Assembly: GCA_036774405.1 (NCBI GenBank)
Contig: DAIPBO010000006.1
Span: 62,001-126,000, forward strand
Direction: 5' to 3'
Source of the DNA: JAAYDS01 sp012729155
Lineage (GTDB): Bacteria; Chloroflexota; Anaerolineae; UBA1429
DNA: 64,000 nt
Shown: piece after piece, positions 25,763-36,654 of the stretch
Numbering within the stretch: the stretch's first letter is position 1
Layout of the letters: each line of letters starts with the position of its first letter
The notes under the pieces: model-generated
Database searches by the model: none
Told to the model about the DNA's origin: nothing
What the model saw: the letters and a program-made list of their open reading frames with translations, nothing else
Translations under genes and position numbers: made by a program

Positions 25763-27481
25763 GTGCTACACGTCTCGAATCTATCCAAACGCTACGGCGA
25801 GCTGCTGCTGTTCGACCAGGTCAGCTTTGACCTCAACGCCGCCGACCGCATTGCGCTGATCGGCCCCAACGGCTGCGGCAAGACCACCCTACTGCGGCTG
25901 ATCATGGGGCTCGAAAGGCCCGATAGCGGCAGCGCCCGCTTTGATGTTCCGGCCAGCCGTGTAGGCTATCTGCCGCAGGCGCTAGACCTGGATGCGTTCG
26001 ACACCGTCGAACAGGCGCTGGCGGGGCTCGACCAAAAGCCCCTGTCGCACTGGGAGGCCGAGGTCGAGCGTCTGGCCGTGGCCCTGGCCGAGGCCACGTC
26101 CGACGAGAGCGCAGCCATCGAGCACGCCTATGCCCAGGCCCTCGATAACCTCACGCATGCCGCCCAAGCCCTGCCGCCACACCAGATGCAGCAGGTGCTG
26201 GCCGGGCTCGAGCTATCGCCATCGCTCCTCGCCAGGCCGGTGAGGCTGCTCTCTGGCGGGCAAAAGACACGCCTGGGGCTGGCGCGCCTGCTGTTGCAGA
26301 ACCCCTCGCTATTGATCCTCGATGAGCCCACCAACCACCTCGATATCGCCGCGCTCACCTGGCTCGAGGCCTACCTTGCTGGCTACGAGGGGGGCATGCT
26401 GCTTGTCTCACATGACCGCGCCTTTCTCGATCGCGTCGTCAACGGTGTGCTCGAGATCGACCCGCTCAAGCGCGCCGTCACAGCCTATCCGGGCGGCTAT
26501 AGCGACTATGCGCACGCCAAGGCCCACGAGCGCGAAGCATACCTACAGCGCTACGAAGAGCAGCAGGCCAAGATCGCCGATCTCGAGGCGGCCGCCGACC
26601 GCTGGAAGACTCACGCCAACAGCATCCAGAACGAGACCATCCACTTTTACTATCGCAAGCGCGCCAAGAAGGTGGCGCGGCAGGGCGTCGTGCGCCTCAA
26701 ACGGGCGCAGCGCCTGCTCGAGTCAGAAGATCACCTGGAAAAGCCGCGCACTGGATGGACTATCAAGCTCGACCTGGGCGAGGCGCCCCCCAGCGGGCAA
26801 GACGTGCTCGCCATCGAGGGCCTGAGCATGGCCTTTGGCCCGCTGACGCTGTTTGCAGATGTCAACCTGCTGCTGCAGCGCGGCGAGCGCGTCGCCCTCG
26901 TAGGCCCCAACGGCTCGGGCAAGACCACCCTGCTGCGCTTGATTACCGGCCAGCTCACGCCCGTGAGCGGCACGGTGCGCCTGGGCAGCAACGTTCATCT
27001 GGGCTATCTCTCTCAAGAGCAAGAGACGCTGGCGCAGTACACCTCGCCGCTCGATGCCATCATGCGCAGCAGTGCGCTCTCTGAGACGAACGCGCGCACC
27101 TATCTGCACCAGTTTCTCTTTGCCGGCGACGAGGTTCACACGCCCATGGCGTCGCTCTCATTTGGGCAGCGGTCGCGGCTCAACCTGGGGCTGCTGGTGC
27201 TGCAGGGCTGCAACCTGCTGTTGCTCGACGAGCCGATCAACCATCTCGACATCCCCTCGCGCGAGACGTTCGAGCAGGCCCTGGCCAGCTTTGATGGCAC
27301 GGTGCTCGCCGTGGTGCACGACCGCTACTTTATCGAGCGGTTCGCAACCAGTCTGTGGGCCCTGCGCGATGGCACCATCGCCCGTTACCCCGACCTGCGC
27401 CAGGCCCTTGCGGGCACCGATCGTCTGTGGTCGCTCGATGAGAGCCTGCCTGCCTCGCCGGAACCACCAGCCCTGACGTGA
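25763..27481 (+). CDS. ABC-F family ATPase
   Basis: The 572-residue protein has two ABC cassettes and no membrane part, the ABC-F layout of ribosome-acting proteins (translation factors or antibiotic-resistance proteins). Cassette 1 has GPNGCGKTT, LLSGGQKTRLGLARL and LILDEPTNHLD. The linker (about 250-330) is basic and helical. Cassette 2 has GPNGSGKTT, a changed signature LSFGQRSR and LLLDEPINHLD. It starts at a GTG with AAGGAG before it. The 107 bases upstream hold nothing I recognise. The exact ABC-F subfamily cannot be assigned by eye. Confidence 0.92.
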   Translation: MLHVSNLSKRYGELLLFDQVSFDLNAADRIALIGPNGCGKTTLLRLIMGLERPDSGSARFDVPASRVGYLPQALDLDAFDTVEQALAGLDQKPLSHWEAEVERLAVALAEATSDESAAIEHAYAQALDNLTHAAQALPPHQMQQVLAGLELSPSLLARPVRLLSGGQKTRLGLARLLLQNPSLLILDEPTNHLDIAALTWLEAYLAGYEGGMLLVSHDRAFLDRVVNGVLEIDPLKRAVTAYPGGYSDYAHAKAHEREAYLQRYEEQQAKIADLEAAADRWKTHANSIQNETIHFYYRKRAKKVARQGVVRLKRAQRLLESEDHLEKPRTGWTIKLDLGEAPPSGQDVLAIEGLSMAFGPLTLFADVNLLLQRGERVALVGPNGSGKTTLLRLITGQLTPVSGTVRLGSNVHLGYLSQEQETLAQYTSPLDAIMRSSALSETNARTYLHQFLFAGDEVHTPMASLSFGQRSRLNLGLLVLQGCNLLLLDEPINHLDIPSRETFEQALASFDGTVLAVVHDRYFIERFATSLWALRDGTIARYPDLRQALAGTDRLWSLDESLPASPEPPALT

Positions 27482-27523
27482 CGTCTTGAGAGGCGTGAGG
27501 TACACCACCATGCCAGAGTCAGC

Positions 27524-30010
27524 ATGAGCGCCCACCGCTATCCGGCGGCTTCGCAGAATCGGTCCGCAGCACGTCGTGCCATCGGCCAGGGATTGGCCCT
27601 GGGCCTGCTCTTGCTGGCCTTTACGGGGCTCATTGCCCTGGCGGCTGGCATGGGCATCTATGCCGCCTATGCGGCCCGGCTACCCCTGCCCGAAGAACTG
27701 CATCAGCGCGCCAACCGCTTCAAGACCATGCGCATCCTCGACCGCCAGGGCAACCTGCTCTATGAAGTGATCGACCCTACCGGCGGACGTCGGCGCCTGG
27801 TGGCCTACAGCGATCTGCCCGAGCATCTGGTGGATGCCGTCGTAGCGACCGAAGATTCGTCTTTTTTCATCAACCCCGGCTTTAGCCCGACTGCCATCGT
27901 GCGCGCGCTGCTCGCCAACCTGCGTGCGGGCGGCATCACCCAGGGCGGTAGCACCATCACGCAGCAGCTCGTCAAGATGACCTTTCTCACCGACGAGCAA
28001 AGCATCGAGCGCAAGCTCAAAGAGGCCATTCTGGCGGCCGAGATCACGCGTCGCTACTCCAAAGAAGAGATTCTCGAGATCTATCTCAACGAGGTCTATC
28101 TCGGCAATCTTTCGTATGGCGTGGCCGCCGCGTCAGAGACCTACTTTCGCAAAGATGTGAGCGAGCTCACCCTGGCCGAAGCGGCTCTCTTGGCGGGTAT
28201 GATCCAGTCTCCACCGAGCTACGACCCCTACACCCAGCCCGACACGGCGCTCGGCCGTCGCGACACGGTACTACGCCTGATGCTGCTCGACGGGCGCATC
28301 ACCATGGAGGCCTTCGATGAGGCGGCCAACACGCCTGTTGAGGTAGTGCCGCCCACGGCGGTGATGCGGGCGCCGCACTTTGTGATGCTGGTACGCCAGG
28401 AGCTCGAACGGCAATATGGCAACGAGCAACTCTACACCAGCGGCTGGGATGTCTACACCACCCTCGACCTGAGCTTGCAGCGCGAGGTAGAGCGTGTGGT
28501 GGCTGAGGGCGTCGCCGAGCTCACGGCGCATCGGGCCAGCAACGGCGCCCTGGTGGCTCTCGCGCCGAGTAGCGGCGACGTGCTGGCCATGGTCGGCAGT
28601 GCAGACTTTTGGGACGAGGCCATCTCTGGCCAGGTGAACATGGCCATCAGCCCTCGCCAGCCCGGGTCGACCATCAAGCCGATCACCTACATGGTGGCGC
28701 TCGAGCGCGGCTGGACGCCCGGCACCATGCTGATGGACATCTCGCAGCAGTTCCCCGATGGCGCCAACCCGCCCTATGTACCGCGCAACTATGACCAGCG
28801 TGAGTGGGGGCCCATCTCGTTGCGCTCGGCGCTAGCCAACTCGCGCAACATCCCCGCGGTGGCCACGCTGCACCTCATCGGCCTGCCCAATATGATCACC
28901 GGCGCCGAGAGGCTGGGCATCACCACGTTCACGCGGCCAGACTATGGCCTCTCGTTGACGCTGGGCGGCGGCGAGGCCACGCTGCTGCAGATGACCGGCG
29001 CCTATGCCGTGTTGGCCAACGGCGGACGACAGACCAAGCCGCAGGTGTTGCTCCGCATTGCCGATCGGCAGGGGCGCACGGTCTGGTCACAGCCCTCTGC
29101 GCCCCCACGACAGGTGGTGGATGCGCGCATCGCCTACCTGCTCACGCACATCCTCGATGACGACCAGGCGCGTCAGCGCGCCTTTGGTGTCGACAACCCT
29201 CTGGCCCTGCCCTTTGCCGCGGCCGCCAAGACGGGTACCACCAACGACTATCGCGATAGCTGGACCATCGGCTACTCGCCAGACCTGGCCGTGGGTGTGT
29301 GGGTGGGCAACAGCGATTATACAACCATGGACGAGCTCTCGGGCGCCCGCGGGGCGGCGCTCATCTGGCGCGAGGCCATGCTGGCGCTGCTGGGCGATAG
29401 CGAGCGCCCGGCCTTCCAGCGCCCCGAGGGGCTGGTCGAGGTCTCGGTGTGCACCGTCTCGGGAGAGCGTCACACGTCGAGCTGCCCATCGAGCCGTACC
29501 GAGCTCTTTCTGGCCGAGAATGCGCCTGGGGCCTGTAGTGTCCACCGCACGGTGGCCATCTGCAACGCCTCGGGGCAGCTGGCCGCTGAACAGTGCCCGC
29601 ACGACCAGACCCGCGACGTGCCGGTGACCGACCTCGGCATCGAGTGGGACGGCTGGGCCGTGGCCAACGGCCTCACACCGCCGCCACGCCAGGAGTGCAC
29701 AGTACACGGCGCTGTGCCTGGCGTCGTCATTCGCGTGCCGGCACGCTCAACGCCGGGCATCATCGCCGTGCAGGGCAGCGCCAGCATGGCTGATTTCGGT
29801 GCCTACCAGGTGTCGATGCGGCGACAGGGCGAGGACGACTGGCGCCCCCTCACGCCAGAGATCACCGCCCCTGTCGACGAAGGGGTGCTCTGCCTGTGGG
29901 ACGCGCACGACCAGCCCCCTGGCGACTATCGCCTGCGGCTATGCGTGCGCTCTGGCCAGGGCGGCATGCATTGCAGCGAGGCGAGCATCACGCTCGCTAT
30001 CGCCCCCTAG
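27524..30010 (+). CDS. Class A penicillin-binding protein (transglycosylase/transpeptidase)
   Basis: Bifunctional peptidoglycan synthase of 828 residues. A membrane helix (about 22-48) anchors it. The GT51 domain shows VVATEDSSFF (about 109-118) and GGSTITQQL (about 145-153). The transpeptidase has SxxK in PGSTIKP (about 384-390), SRN in ANSRNIP and KTGTTND (about 568-574). After the transpeptidase comes an unusual tail of about 180 residues with nine cysteines, which would lie outside the cell and may form disulfides. The presence of a full class A PBP, plus the LysM-M23 protein next door, indicates a peptidoglycan-containing wall. Confidence 0.95.
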   Translation: MSAHRYPAASQNRSAARRAIGQGLALGLLLLAFTGLIALAAGMGIYAAYAARLPLPEELHQRANRFKTMRILDRQGNLLYEVIDPTGGRRRLVAYSDLPEHLVDAVVATEDSSFFINPGFSPTAIVRALLANLRAGGITQGGSTITQQLVKMTFLTDEQSIERKLKEAILAAEITRRYSKEEILEIYLNEVYLGNLSYGVAAASETYFRKDVSELTLAEAALLAGMIQSPPSYDPYTQPDTALGRRDTVLRLMLLDGRITMEAFDEAANTPVEVVPPTAVMRAPHFVMLVRQELERQYGNEQLYTSGWDVYTTLDLSLQREVERVVAEGVAELTAHRASNGALVALAPSSGDVLAMVGSADFWDEAISGQVNMAISPRQPGSTIKPITYMVALERGWTPGTMLMDISQQFPDGANPPYVPRNYDQREWGPISLRSALANSRNIPAVATLHLIGLPNMITGAERLGITTFTRPDYGLSLTLGGGEATLLQMTGAYAVLANGGRQTKPQVLLRIADRQGRTVWSQPSAPPRQVVDARIAYLLTHILDDDQARQRAFGVDNPLALPFAAAAKTGTTNDYRDSWTIGYSPDLAVGVWVGNSDYTTMDELSGARGAALIWREAMLALLGDSERPAFQRPEGLVEVSVCTVSGERHTSSCPSSRTELFLAENAPGACSVHRTVAICNASGQLAAEQCPHDQTRDVPVTDLGIEWDGWAVANGLTPPPRQECTVHGAVPGVVIRVPARSTPGIIAVQGSASMADFGAYQVSMRRQGEDDWRPLTPEITAPVDEGVLCLWDAHDQPPGDYRLRLCVRSGQGGMHCSEASITLAIAP

Positions 30011-30033
30011 GCCTGTCGCGCCGCGGGCAAGAG

Positions 30034-30064
30034 AACAGGCCCCCGCCAGAGGCGGGGGCCTGTT
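30034..30064 (+). terminator. Bidirectional terminator
   Basis: AACAGGCCCCCGCC (30034-30047) and GGCGGGGGCCTGTT (30051-30064) form a perfect 14-bp stem with loop AGA between the convergent PBP and M23 genes. Confidence 0.9.
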
Positions 30065-30081
30065 AGCAGCCAAACCAATGC

Positions 30082-31173
30082 TCAGGGCAGGTAGTTGAAG
30101 GGGTTGAGCCGCGCGCTGCCCTGGATCACCTCAAAGTGCAGGTGTGGGCCGGTCGAGTTGCCGGTGCTGCCGCACTTGCCGAGCTGTTGGCCTTTGCTTA
30201 CGTTCTCGCCAACCTCGACGGCGATGGAATCCAGATGCGCGTAGAGGGTGCTGTAACCATTGCCATGATCGACGATCACCATGCGGCCATAGCCCGTGCT
30301 GGCCCATTGCGTGGCCGATACATAGCCCGAGTCGGCCGAATACACCGCGGTGCCCCGGGAGTTGGCGATGTCGATAGCGCGGTGCCCCTCCCAGAAGCGC
30401 TGCGAGATCGAGCCACTCATCGGCCAGGCGAAACTGCCACTGCCGCTCTTGGCATCTTGCGGCGCCGGTGCCGTAGCACTCGTCACTACCTGGCGCGGCA
30501 CATATGGCTTGGTGCCGCCAGGGATGATCAGCTGCTGCCCCACAGTCAAGGCATAGGGCGCCGACAGATCGTTGCCGGCATAACCGGTGATGGCGGCAAC
30601 GTCGACCTTGTAGAACTTGGCCAGAGACTCGACGGTATCATTGCGCGCCACGGTGTGATAGGCCCCGTTGACCGGCAAGATGTTCAGCTCTTGCCCCACC
30701 TGCAAAAAGTCGGGGTTGTTCTCGAGCTTGGCGTTCGACCAGAGCAGCGTCGACCCCTCTAGCCCGAACCGCTGCGCGATGCCCAGCACCGAATCACCAG
30801 GCTGCACCTTGTAGGTGATGACCGTCGTACGCGCCTGGCGGCTGGGCGCCGCGATGGGATTGATGTCTTCGCCCAGCAGCCGCACCGTCAACGGCACGGC
30901 GCCCTGCTCCAGATAGTGAGTGGCCGGCTCGGGGCCCACAATAGGCAAACCCTCGGCCACAGCCGCATCGTTGGCCAACGGCAGGTCGATGGACGGCGCC
31001 TGGGGTTGGGTCACACTGACGTTGCGCACCACCAGGACAAGCAGGCCGATCAGCAGAAGGTGGCCGAGGTAGCGCGAATAGACGGCAAGATGGCCATTGG
31101 GTCTGGCTATCGCATTGTTATTGGAATCGGTGTGGGGGGCCACAACGGGCCGTGCACGCACGCCGACTGCCAT
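30082..31173 (-). CDS. LysM and M23-domain peptidoglycan endopeptidase
   Basis: The 363-residue protein has a membrane helix (about 34-50), two LysM modules (YKVQPGDSVLGIAQRFG at about 121-137 and HTVARNDTVESLAKFY at about 173-188) and a C-terminal M23 (LytM) zinc peptidase domain. The zinc ligands and signature are in GHRAIDIAN and GPHLHFEV. It should bind peptidoglycan and cut peptide cross-links, or act as an amidase activator, outside the membrane. Its start lies 3 bases after the rho stop, so the two can be co-transcribed. Confidence 0.93.
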   Translation of the reverse strand: MAVGVRARPVVAPHTDSNNNAIARPNGHLAVYSRYLGHLLLIGLLVLVVRNVSVTQPQAPSIDLPLANDAAVAEGLPIVGPEPATHYLEQGAVPLTVRLLGEDINPIAAPSRQARTTVITYKVQPGDSVLGIAQRFGLEGSTLLWSNAKLENNPDFLQVGQELNILPVNGAYHTVARNDTVESLAKFYKVDVAAITGYAGNDLSAPYALTVGQQLIIPGGTKPYVPRQVVTSATAPAPQDAKSGSGSFAWPMSGSISQRFWEGHRAIDIANSRGTAVYSADSGYVSATQWASTGYGRMVIVDHGNGYSTLYAHLDSIAVEVGENVSKGQQLGKCGSTGNSTGPHLHFEVIQGSARLNPFNYLP

Positions 31174-31176
31174 AGG

Positions 31177-32444
<1,268 letters not shown>

Positions 32445-32448
<4 letters not shown>

Positions 32449-32507
32449 TTGACGGGGAACCTCTCAGGTGTACAAATCAGCGGGTAAGCAAAGCAGGACG
32501 ATAACAT
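32445..32507 (-). other. Possible rho leader peptide frame
   Basis: An ATG at 32507 opens a 20-codon frame (MLSSCFAYPLICTPERFPVK) whose TGA overlaps the GTG start of rho. A second frame of 30 codons lies at 32477-32569. Neither has a good Shine-Dalgarno site, so translation is doubtful; the stop/start overlap is the reason to list it. Confidence 0.25.
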
Positions 32508-32600
32508 GGCAAAAAACTGGCGCCTCGGTAAAAGAAAACGAGATGACAGCCGGGGTAAATCACTGCCATTCAGATCGAGCTGTGCCTCGACCTCGAGGCC

Positions 32601-32629
32601 ATTATACCAACTGGCCTATAGCGTGTCAA
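32601..32629 (-). promoter_or_regulatory. Promoter of rho
   Basis: Perfect TTGACA (32629-32624), 17-base spacer and perfect TATAAT (32606-32601) on the minus strand. The -35 box overlaps the last codons of the lipid kinase gene upstream. Confidence 0.8.
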
Positions 32630-33741
32630 CTGTCAAGTCCGCGCCCATGTTCACTCGAGTCTGCCGGTTTGGTGGCCGTGCGCTCATCGCGTGGGCGCCC
32701 TTCTAGCTGGCGCTGCAGGCGCTGGCGCTCTGCTTGCCAGCGCTCTGTGAGCCCGTGCCATTGTGCGCTGATGCGCCCAGCCAGGGTAGAGGTCTGCGCG
32801 GCCTCAAAGCCCCCATCCTGGAAGAGGGCGTTAGGCGTCCACCGAGGAACCACCACGCTCAGGGCCCGCGGCACCACCTGAATATTCACCGGCGTATTAC
32901 CAAAGGGGTCGCCATCCAGATGCACCGGCAACGAGCGCTCGGGGATGACCGTGATGTGCCGCGCCTGATAGTACTCGATCTGCGGATCAACGCCCTGGTT
33001 GCCTGCCATCAGAGTGACGAGATGCCGAAAGGTGTCGAGCGTATTGGTGCCCTTGAACAGGTAGACATCGAGCAGGCCATCATCGAGCTGAGCGCGAGGA
33101 GCAAGCTCCCACAGGGGGCCGTAGAGCCGCGCGTTAGAGACAATGAGCATCATCAATCGTTGGCGAAAGACGCGCCCATCTACCACCACCGTCGTGCGTT
33201 CGCCACGCATCACCAGGCTCTGTACCAGCGCTGTCACCAGATAGGCCCAGTTGCCCAGGCTGCGGCGCACCTCGCGGTGCGGCTCGATCTCGTGGGCCAC
33301 CTGCGCGTCAAAGCCCACGCCGGCCCAGAGCATAAAGTGGTGCCCATCAACCCAACCCACGTCCACGCGACGCGTCTCACCCTGCTCCAGGATGCGCGTC
33401 GCCGCCATGATGGCATCGCGGTTCGAGGGGCCCCAGACGGGGATGCCCAGCATCCGCGCCCACACATTGCCCGTGCCCACGGGGATGACGCCAAGCTGCG
33501 TGGCGCTGTTCACCAGCCCATCGGCCACCTGCCCGATGGTGCCATCGCCCCCGACGGCCACCACCATGTCTGCGCCCGCCTCACGCGCCTCTCGCGCGAG
33601 GCGAGCCCCGTGGCCCGCCGCTTCGGTGCGACAGAGCTGCACCTGCCAGCCCAACGACCGCAGGTGCTCGGCCGAGCGGATCACCTCGACATGCATGTCG
33701 CGATGCCCAGCGACCGGGTTGTAGATCATCCACACCTGCAT
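32626..33741 (-). CDS. YegS/DgkB-like diacylglycerol/lipid kinase
   Basis: The 371-residue protein begins MQVWMIYNPVAGHRD and has the nucleotide loop VAVGGDGTIGQVADGL (about 61-76) and PVGTGNVWARMLGIP (about 92-106), the hallmarks of the diacylglycerol kinase catalytic domain. The C-terminal beta-domain follows (YLVTALVQ...VYLFKGTNTLD, VHLDGDPFG). It should phosphorylate diacylglycerol, sphingosine-like or other lipid alcohols. About 60 charged residues extend beyond the usual end. The gene has no close partner; rho follows on the same strand with its own promoter. Confidence 0.9.
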   Translation of the reverse strand: MQVWMIYNPVAGHRDMHVEVIRSAEHLRSLGWQVQLCRTEAAGHGARLAREAREAGADMVVAVGGDGTIGQVADGLVNSATQLGVIPVGTGNVWARMLGIPVWGPSNRDAIMAATRILEQGETRRVDVGWVDGHHFMLWAGVGFDAQVAHEIEPHREVRRSLGNWAYLVTALVQSLVMRGERTTVVVDGRVFRQRLMMLIVSNARLYGPLWELAPRAQLDDGLLDVYLFKGTNTLDTFRHLVTLMAGNQGVDPQIEYYQARHITVIPERSLPVHLDGDPFGNTPVNIQVVPRALSVVVPRWTPNALFQDGGFEAAQTSTLAGRISAQWHGLTERWQAERQRLQRQLEGRPRDERTATKPADSSEHGRGLDS

Positions 33742-33814
33742 AGTGCTATGATAGCCTCAAGCCCGGGCGATGTCCACTCTTGACAGACAGCCCCCATGGC
33801 CAGAGAATCGAGCC

Positions 33815-34663
33815 ATGCAAGTGTTGGACGCTCATACGCACATCGTCCCTCCTGAAATTCTGGCGCAGCGCGAGCAGCTTTTGTCGCGCGAGGCGCATTT
33901 TGCGGCGCTCTACGCTGACCCCAGAGCGCGATTGGCGACGGCCGATGACCTGCTGTCAGCACTGGGGCATGCCGGCGCGCGCGGCGCACTGGCCTTTGGC
34001 TTTGCCTTTGATGACCCCGGCCTCTGCCGGCTGTGCAACGACTATACGCTGGCCAGCGCCGCCGAGTCGCGCGGGCTGATCTTGCCCTTTGCGGTGGTAA
34101 ACCCGGCCACGCCCGAGGGCCTGCGCGAGGCCAGCCGCTGCCTGGCCGCCGGTGCCCTGGGCCTGGGTGAGTTGATGCCCTTCGGGCAGGGCTATGATCT
34201 CGACCACCCCGGCCTGGGCCACCTGCTCGAGCTGGCATGCGAGGCCAACGCGCCGGTGCTGCTGCATGTCAACGAGCCCCTGGGCCATGCCTACGCCGGC
34301 AAGGGGCCCCATGGCCCGGCCGAAGCGCTCTGCCTGGTGCAGCGCCACCCGTACACCGACATCATCCTGGCCCACTGGGGCGGCGGACTCTGCTTTTATG
34401 AACTGATGCCCGAGGTGCGGGCGGCCTGCACCCGCGTCTACTATGATGCCGCCGCCTCGGGCTACCTCTACGACGATGCCATCTATGCCTGCGCCATGCA
34501 GTGGGCGCCCGAGCGTGTGCTATGGGGCAGCGATTACCCGCTCATCTCGCCCCGCCGGGCGCTGGCCCGAGTGCGCGCCCTGGGGCTCGCGCCGCAGGCC
34601 GAGGCTGCTCTGCTGGGCGGCAACCTGACCCATCTGCTAGAGAAGGGCATGGGGCCACGATGA
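33815..34663 (+). CDS. Amidohydrolase-2 family metal-dependent hydrolase
   Basis: The ATG at 33815 gives MQVLDAHTHIVPP, the normal start of this family; an ATG at 33770 would add fifteen weakly conserved residues. The 282-residue protein has the HxH metal motif (DAHTH 5-9), a histidine in LLHVNEPLGHAY, the HWGGG histidine and the WGSDYP aspartate (about 230-235), as in ACMSD-like decarboxylases and lactonases. Substrate unknown. The stop overlaps the ATG of the RNA ligase gene by 4 bases. Confidence 0.88.
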   Translation: MQVLDAHTHIVPPEILAQREQLLSREAHFAALYADPRARLATADDLLSALGHAGARGALAFGFAFDDPGLCRLCNDYTLASAAESRGLILPFAVVNPATPEGLREASRCLAAGALGLGELMPFGQGYDLDHPGLGHLLELACEANAPVLLHVNEPLGHAYAGKGPHGPAEALCLVQRHPYTDIILAHWGGGLCFYELMPEVRAACTRVYYDAAASGYLYDDAIYACAMQWAPERVLWGSDYPLISPRRALARVRALGLAPQAEAALLGGNLTHLLEKGMGPR

Positions 34664-35253
34664 CGTTGCTGCGCGCCTTTGTCGCTATTCATTTGACACC
34701 CGAGATGGTCGCCGCGTTGCAGCAGGCGCAAACCGAGCTGCGCGCCACCCCCGGTGGGCTGGCGGGCCGTTGGGTACCCCCCGAGAACATGCACCTGACG
34801 CTCAAGTTCCTGGGAGATGTCGACAGCGAGCGCCTGCCAGAGATCTATACCGTCGTCGATGCCGCTGCCCAAACATGTGCCCCCCTGGTGCTGACACTCA
34901 CGGGGCTGGGGTGCTTTCCCAACACACGGCGGCCGCGGGTGGTATGGGCAGGCATCGCCGAGCCCAGCGGGCAGCTTCTGCAACTGGCCCAGGCGCTAGA
35001 TCTGGCGCTGGGGCAGCTGGGCCTGCCGCGCGAGCAGCGGCCCTATCGCGCCCATCTGACGTTGGCACGCGTTCGCCAAAGCGCGCCACGCTGGCAGGTC
35101 GAAGCGCTGGGGCAGGCCGTCGAGGCGCACTGCCCGCAGCAGGCGAGTATGTTGGCAACGGCGGCGGCAGTGGTCCGCAGTGATCTGCGCCCGCAGGGGC
35201 CGTTCTACCGTACCCTACACGCGGCCCCTCTGGGCAACTCTATGGGCGGTTGA
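34660..35253 (+). CDS. thpR: RNA 2',3'-cyclic phosphodiesterase (2'-5' RNA ligase family) ThpR
   Basis: The 197-residue protein belongs to the 2H phosphoesterases: two HxT motifs are seen, HLTLKFLGDV (about 45-54) and HLTLARV (about 129-135), with the opening LLRAFVAIHL. It opens 2',3'-cyclic phosphates of RNA; ligation is a side reaction in vitro. The ATG at 34660 overlaps the TGA of the amidohydrolase, replacing a longer frame that starts at 34501 inside that gene. Its end overlaps the convergent Amt-like gene by 14 bases. Confidence 0.92.
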   Translation: MTLLRAFVAIHLTPEMVAALQQAQTELRATPGGLAGRWVPPENMHLTLKFLGDVDSERLPEIYTVVDAAAQTCAPLVLTLTGLGCFPNTRRPRVVWAGIAEPSGQLLQLAQALDLALGQLGLPREQRPYRAHLTLARVRQSAPRWQVEALGQAVEAHCPQQASMLATAAAVVRSDLRPQGPFYRTLHAAPLGNSMGG

Positions 35254-36589
35254 GCGACTCGTCATCGGCAGGCGGCGCGTCAACGGGCGTCAGGGCCTCG
35301 GCCGATGGCTCCTGGCCGACAGCGGCCAGCCTCAGCCGCTCTTGTTCAGCGCGTTCACGCAGTTGGGCTGGCAAAGCCGACACCGCACGCGCCAGCGTCG
35401 TCACAGCCCACGGCAGCACCCCGCCCCAGAGGCCCAGCGCCAGCAAGCCCAGCGCCTGCGCATAGAGCTGGCCGCCGTCGTGGCCCGCCAGCAGCCCCCC
35501 ACCGGCCCCCAAGAGGCCCGGCACCAGCAGGGCCAACGCCCCGATGACCCCCAGCAGAGCCAGCAGGCCGCTCTGCTCGCGCAGCCGCAGGCTCTGGTCG
35601 AACAGGTAGATCAGCGGCGCCAGAGCCAGCCCGGCCAACGCCCCCAGTACAAAGGCCGCCAGCAGCGACAGCTCGCCCGCAGGCGCTGCCGCCACCACCA
35701 GAGCGCCCGCCAGCAGGCCCCGGCCGATCAGCCCCGGCTCGACGGCACCGCGTGACAACCAGCCATAGAAGGCGGCGAACAGCACCGCCCCTGCGGCCGC
35801 CCAGAGCGTGGTGACGACGAGCACGATGTTGCCATCGCTGCCGGGCAGCAACGCCAGCCAGCCCAGCAGGCCCAACACCCCGCCCAGCAACACATGCAGC
35901 GGCAGATAGGCCGGTCGCAGTTCAGGCGCATCAGGGGTGGCATGGCCCCTTGGCAGGGCCAGCGCCACGCCCAGAGTGGCCAGCGTCGTCACCAGCGGCA
36001 GGCTCACCAGCCCGGCATCCACAAAGCCAGCCCCCAGCCCGAGCGTATCGCCCAGGCGGGCCAACCAGCCACCACCATCGACCCAGTTGCCCGCCACCGG
36101 ATAGAGCAGGATACCGCAGATCAGCGCCACCAGATAGCGCGCCCAGGGCCAGACACGCCCGCGCAGCACCACCAGAGGCGGCAGCAGCGCCACCGTCAGG
36201 CGGGGCAGATCGTACAGCATGGCCACAGAGACAAGCTCGCTCGACGCCAGCAGGCCCGCATGCCCAAGCAGCCCCCAGCCAGGCCCAAAGGGCTCCCACT
36301 CGGCGCCCAGCAGCGCCCCGCCATAGTGCAGGCCAAAGGCGCTTAGCAGCTCGGCCAGCACGGCCAGCGCCATGGCAATGGGCAGCATGGCCGCCACATC
36401 GCTGATCGACCAGCCTTCAGAGATGCCCACCAACACCAGCGCCAGGCCCGCCGGCCAGAGCCAGGCCAACAGGTAGGCGCTTGTTGCCAGATCGTTGCCC
36501 GCTACAGGCGTAGCCGGCGCCGCCCAGACGGGCATCTCCAGCGCCAGCATCAGCAGCGGTGCCCACAGAAAGCTGATTCCGCGCTTCAC
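35240..36589 (-). CDS. Divergent Amt-like membrane protein lacking the ammonium-conducting histidines
   Basis: The 449-residue protein has a signal-like N-terminus and about eleven hydrophobic helices. Several pieces resemble Amt/Rh ammonium channels in order: YPVAGNWVDGGGWLARLG (Amt YPxxxHWxWGGGWL), then a helix ending LGVALALPRG (Amt LxLGxR), and RGLLAGALVVAAAPAG...LGALAGLALAPLI before a helix replacing the Amt VHGxxG region. The twin histidines of the pore are missing: the first (VVH) position lies in GFVDAGLVSL and the second (VHG) in GLLALLGVIG. So it has the fold but probably not ammonium conduction. Function unknown. The 34-residue C-tail is acidic. Confidence 0.6.
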   Translation of the reverse strand: MKRGISFLWAPLLMLALEMPVWAAPATPVAGNDLATSAYLLAWLWPAGLALVLVGISEGWSISDVAAMLPIAMALAVLAELLSAFGLHYGGALLGAEWEPFGPGWGLLGHAGLLASSELVSVAMLYDLPRLTVALLPPLVVLRGRVWPWARYLVALICGILLYPVAGNWVDGGGWLARLGDTLGLGAGFVDAGLVSLPLVTTLATLGVALALPRGHATPDAPELRPAYLPLHVLLGGVLGLLGWLALLPGSDGNIVLVVTTLWAAAGAVLFAAFYGWLSRGAVEPGLIGRGLLAGALVVAAAPAGELSLLAAFVLGALAGLALAPLIYLFDQSLRLREQSGLLALLGVIGALALLVPGLLGAGGGLLAGHDGGQLYAQALGLLALGLWGGVLPWAVTTLARAVSALPAQLRERAEQERLRLAAVGQEPSAEALTPVDAPPADDESLNRP

Positions 36590-36654
36590 GGTCCCTCCCC
36601 GTTGCGAGTGCCGCCATGTTAGCCCAGGGCAATGGGCCGGTCAAAGCCGAGCGC

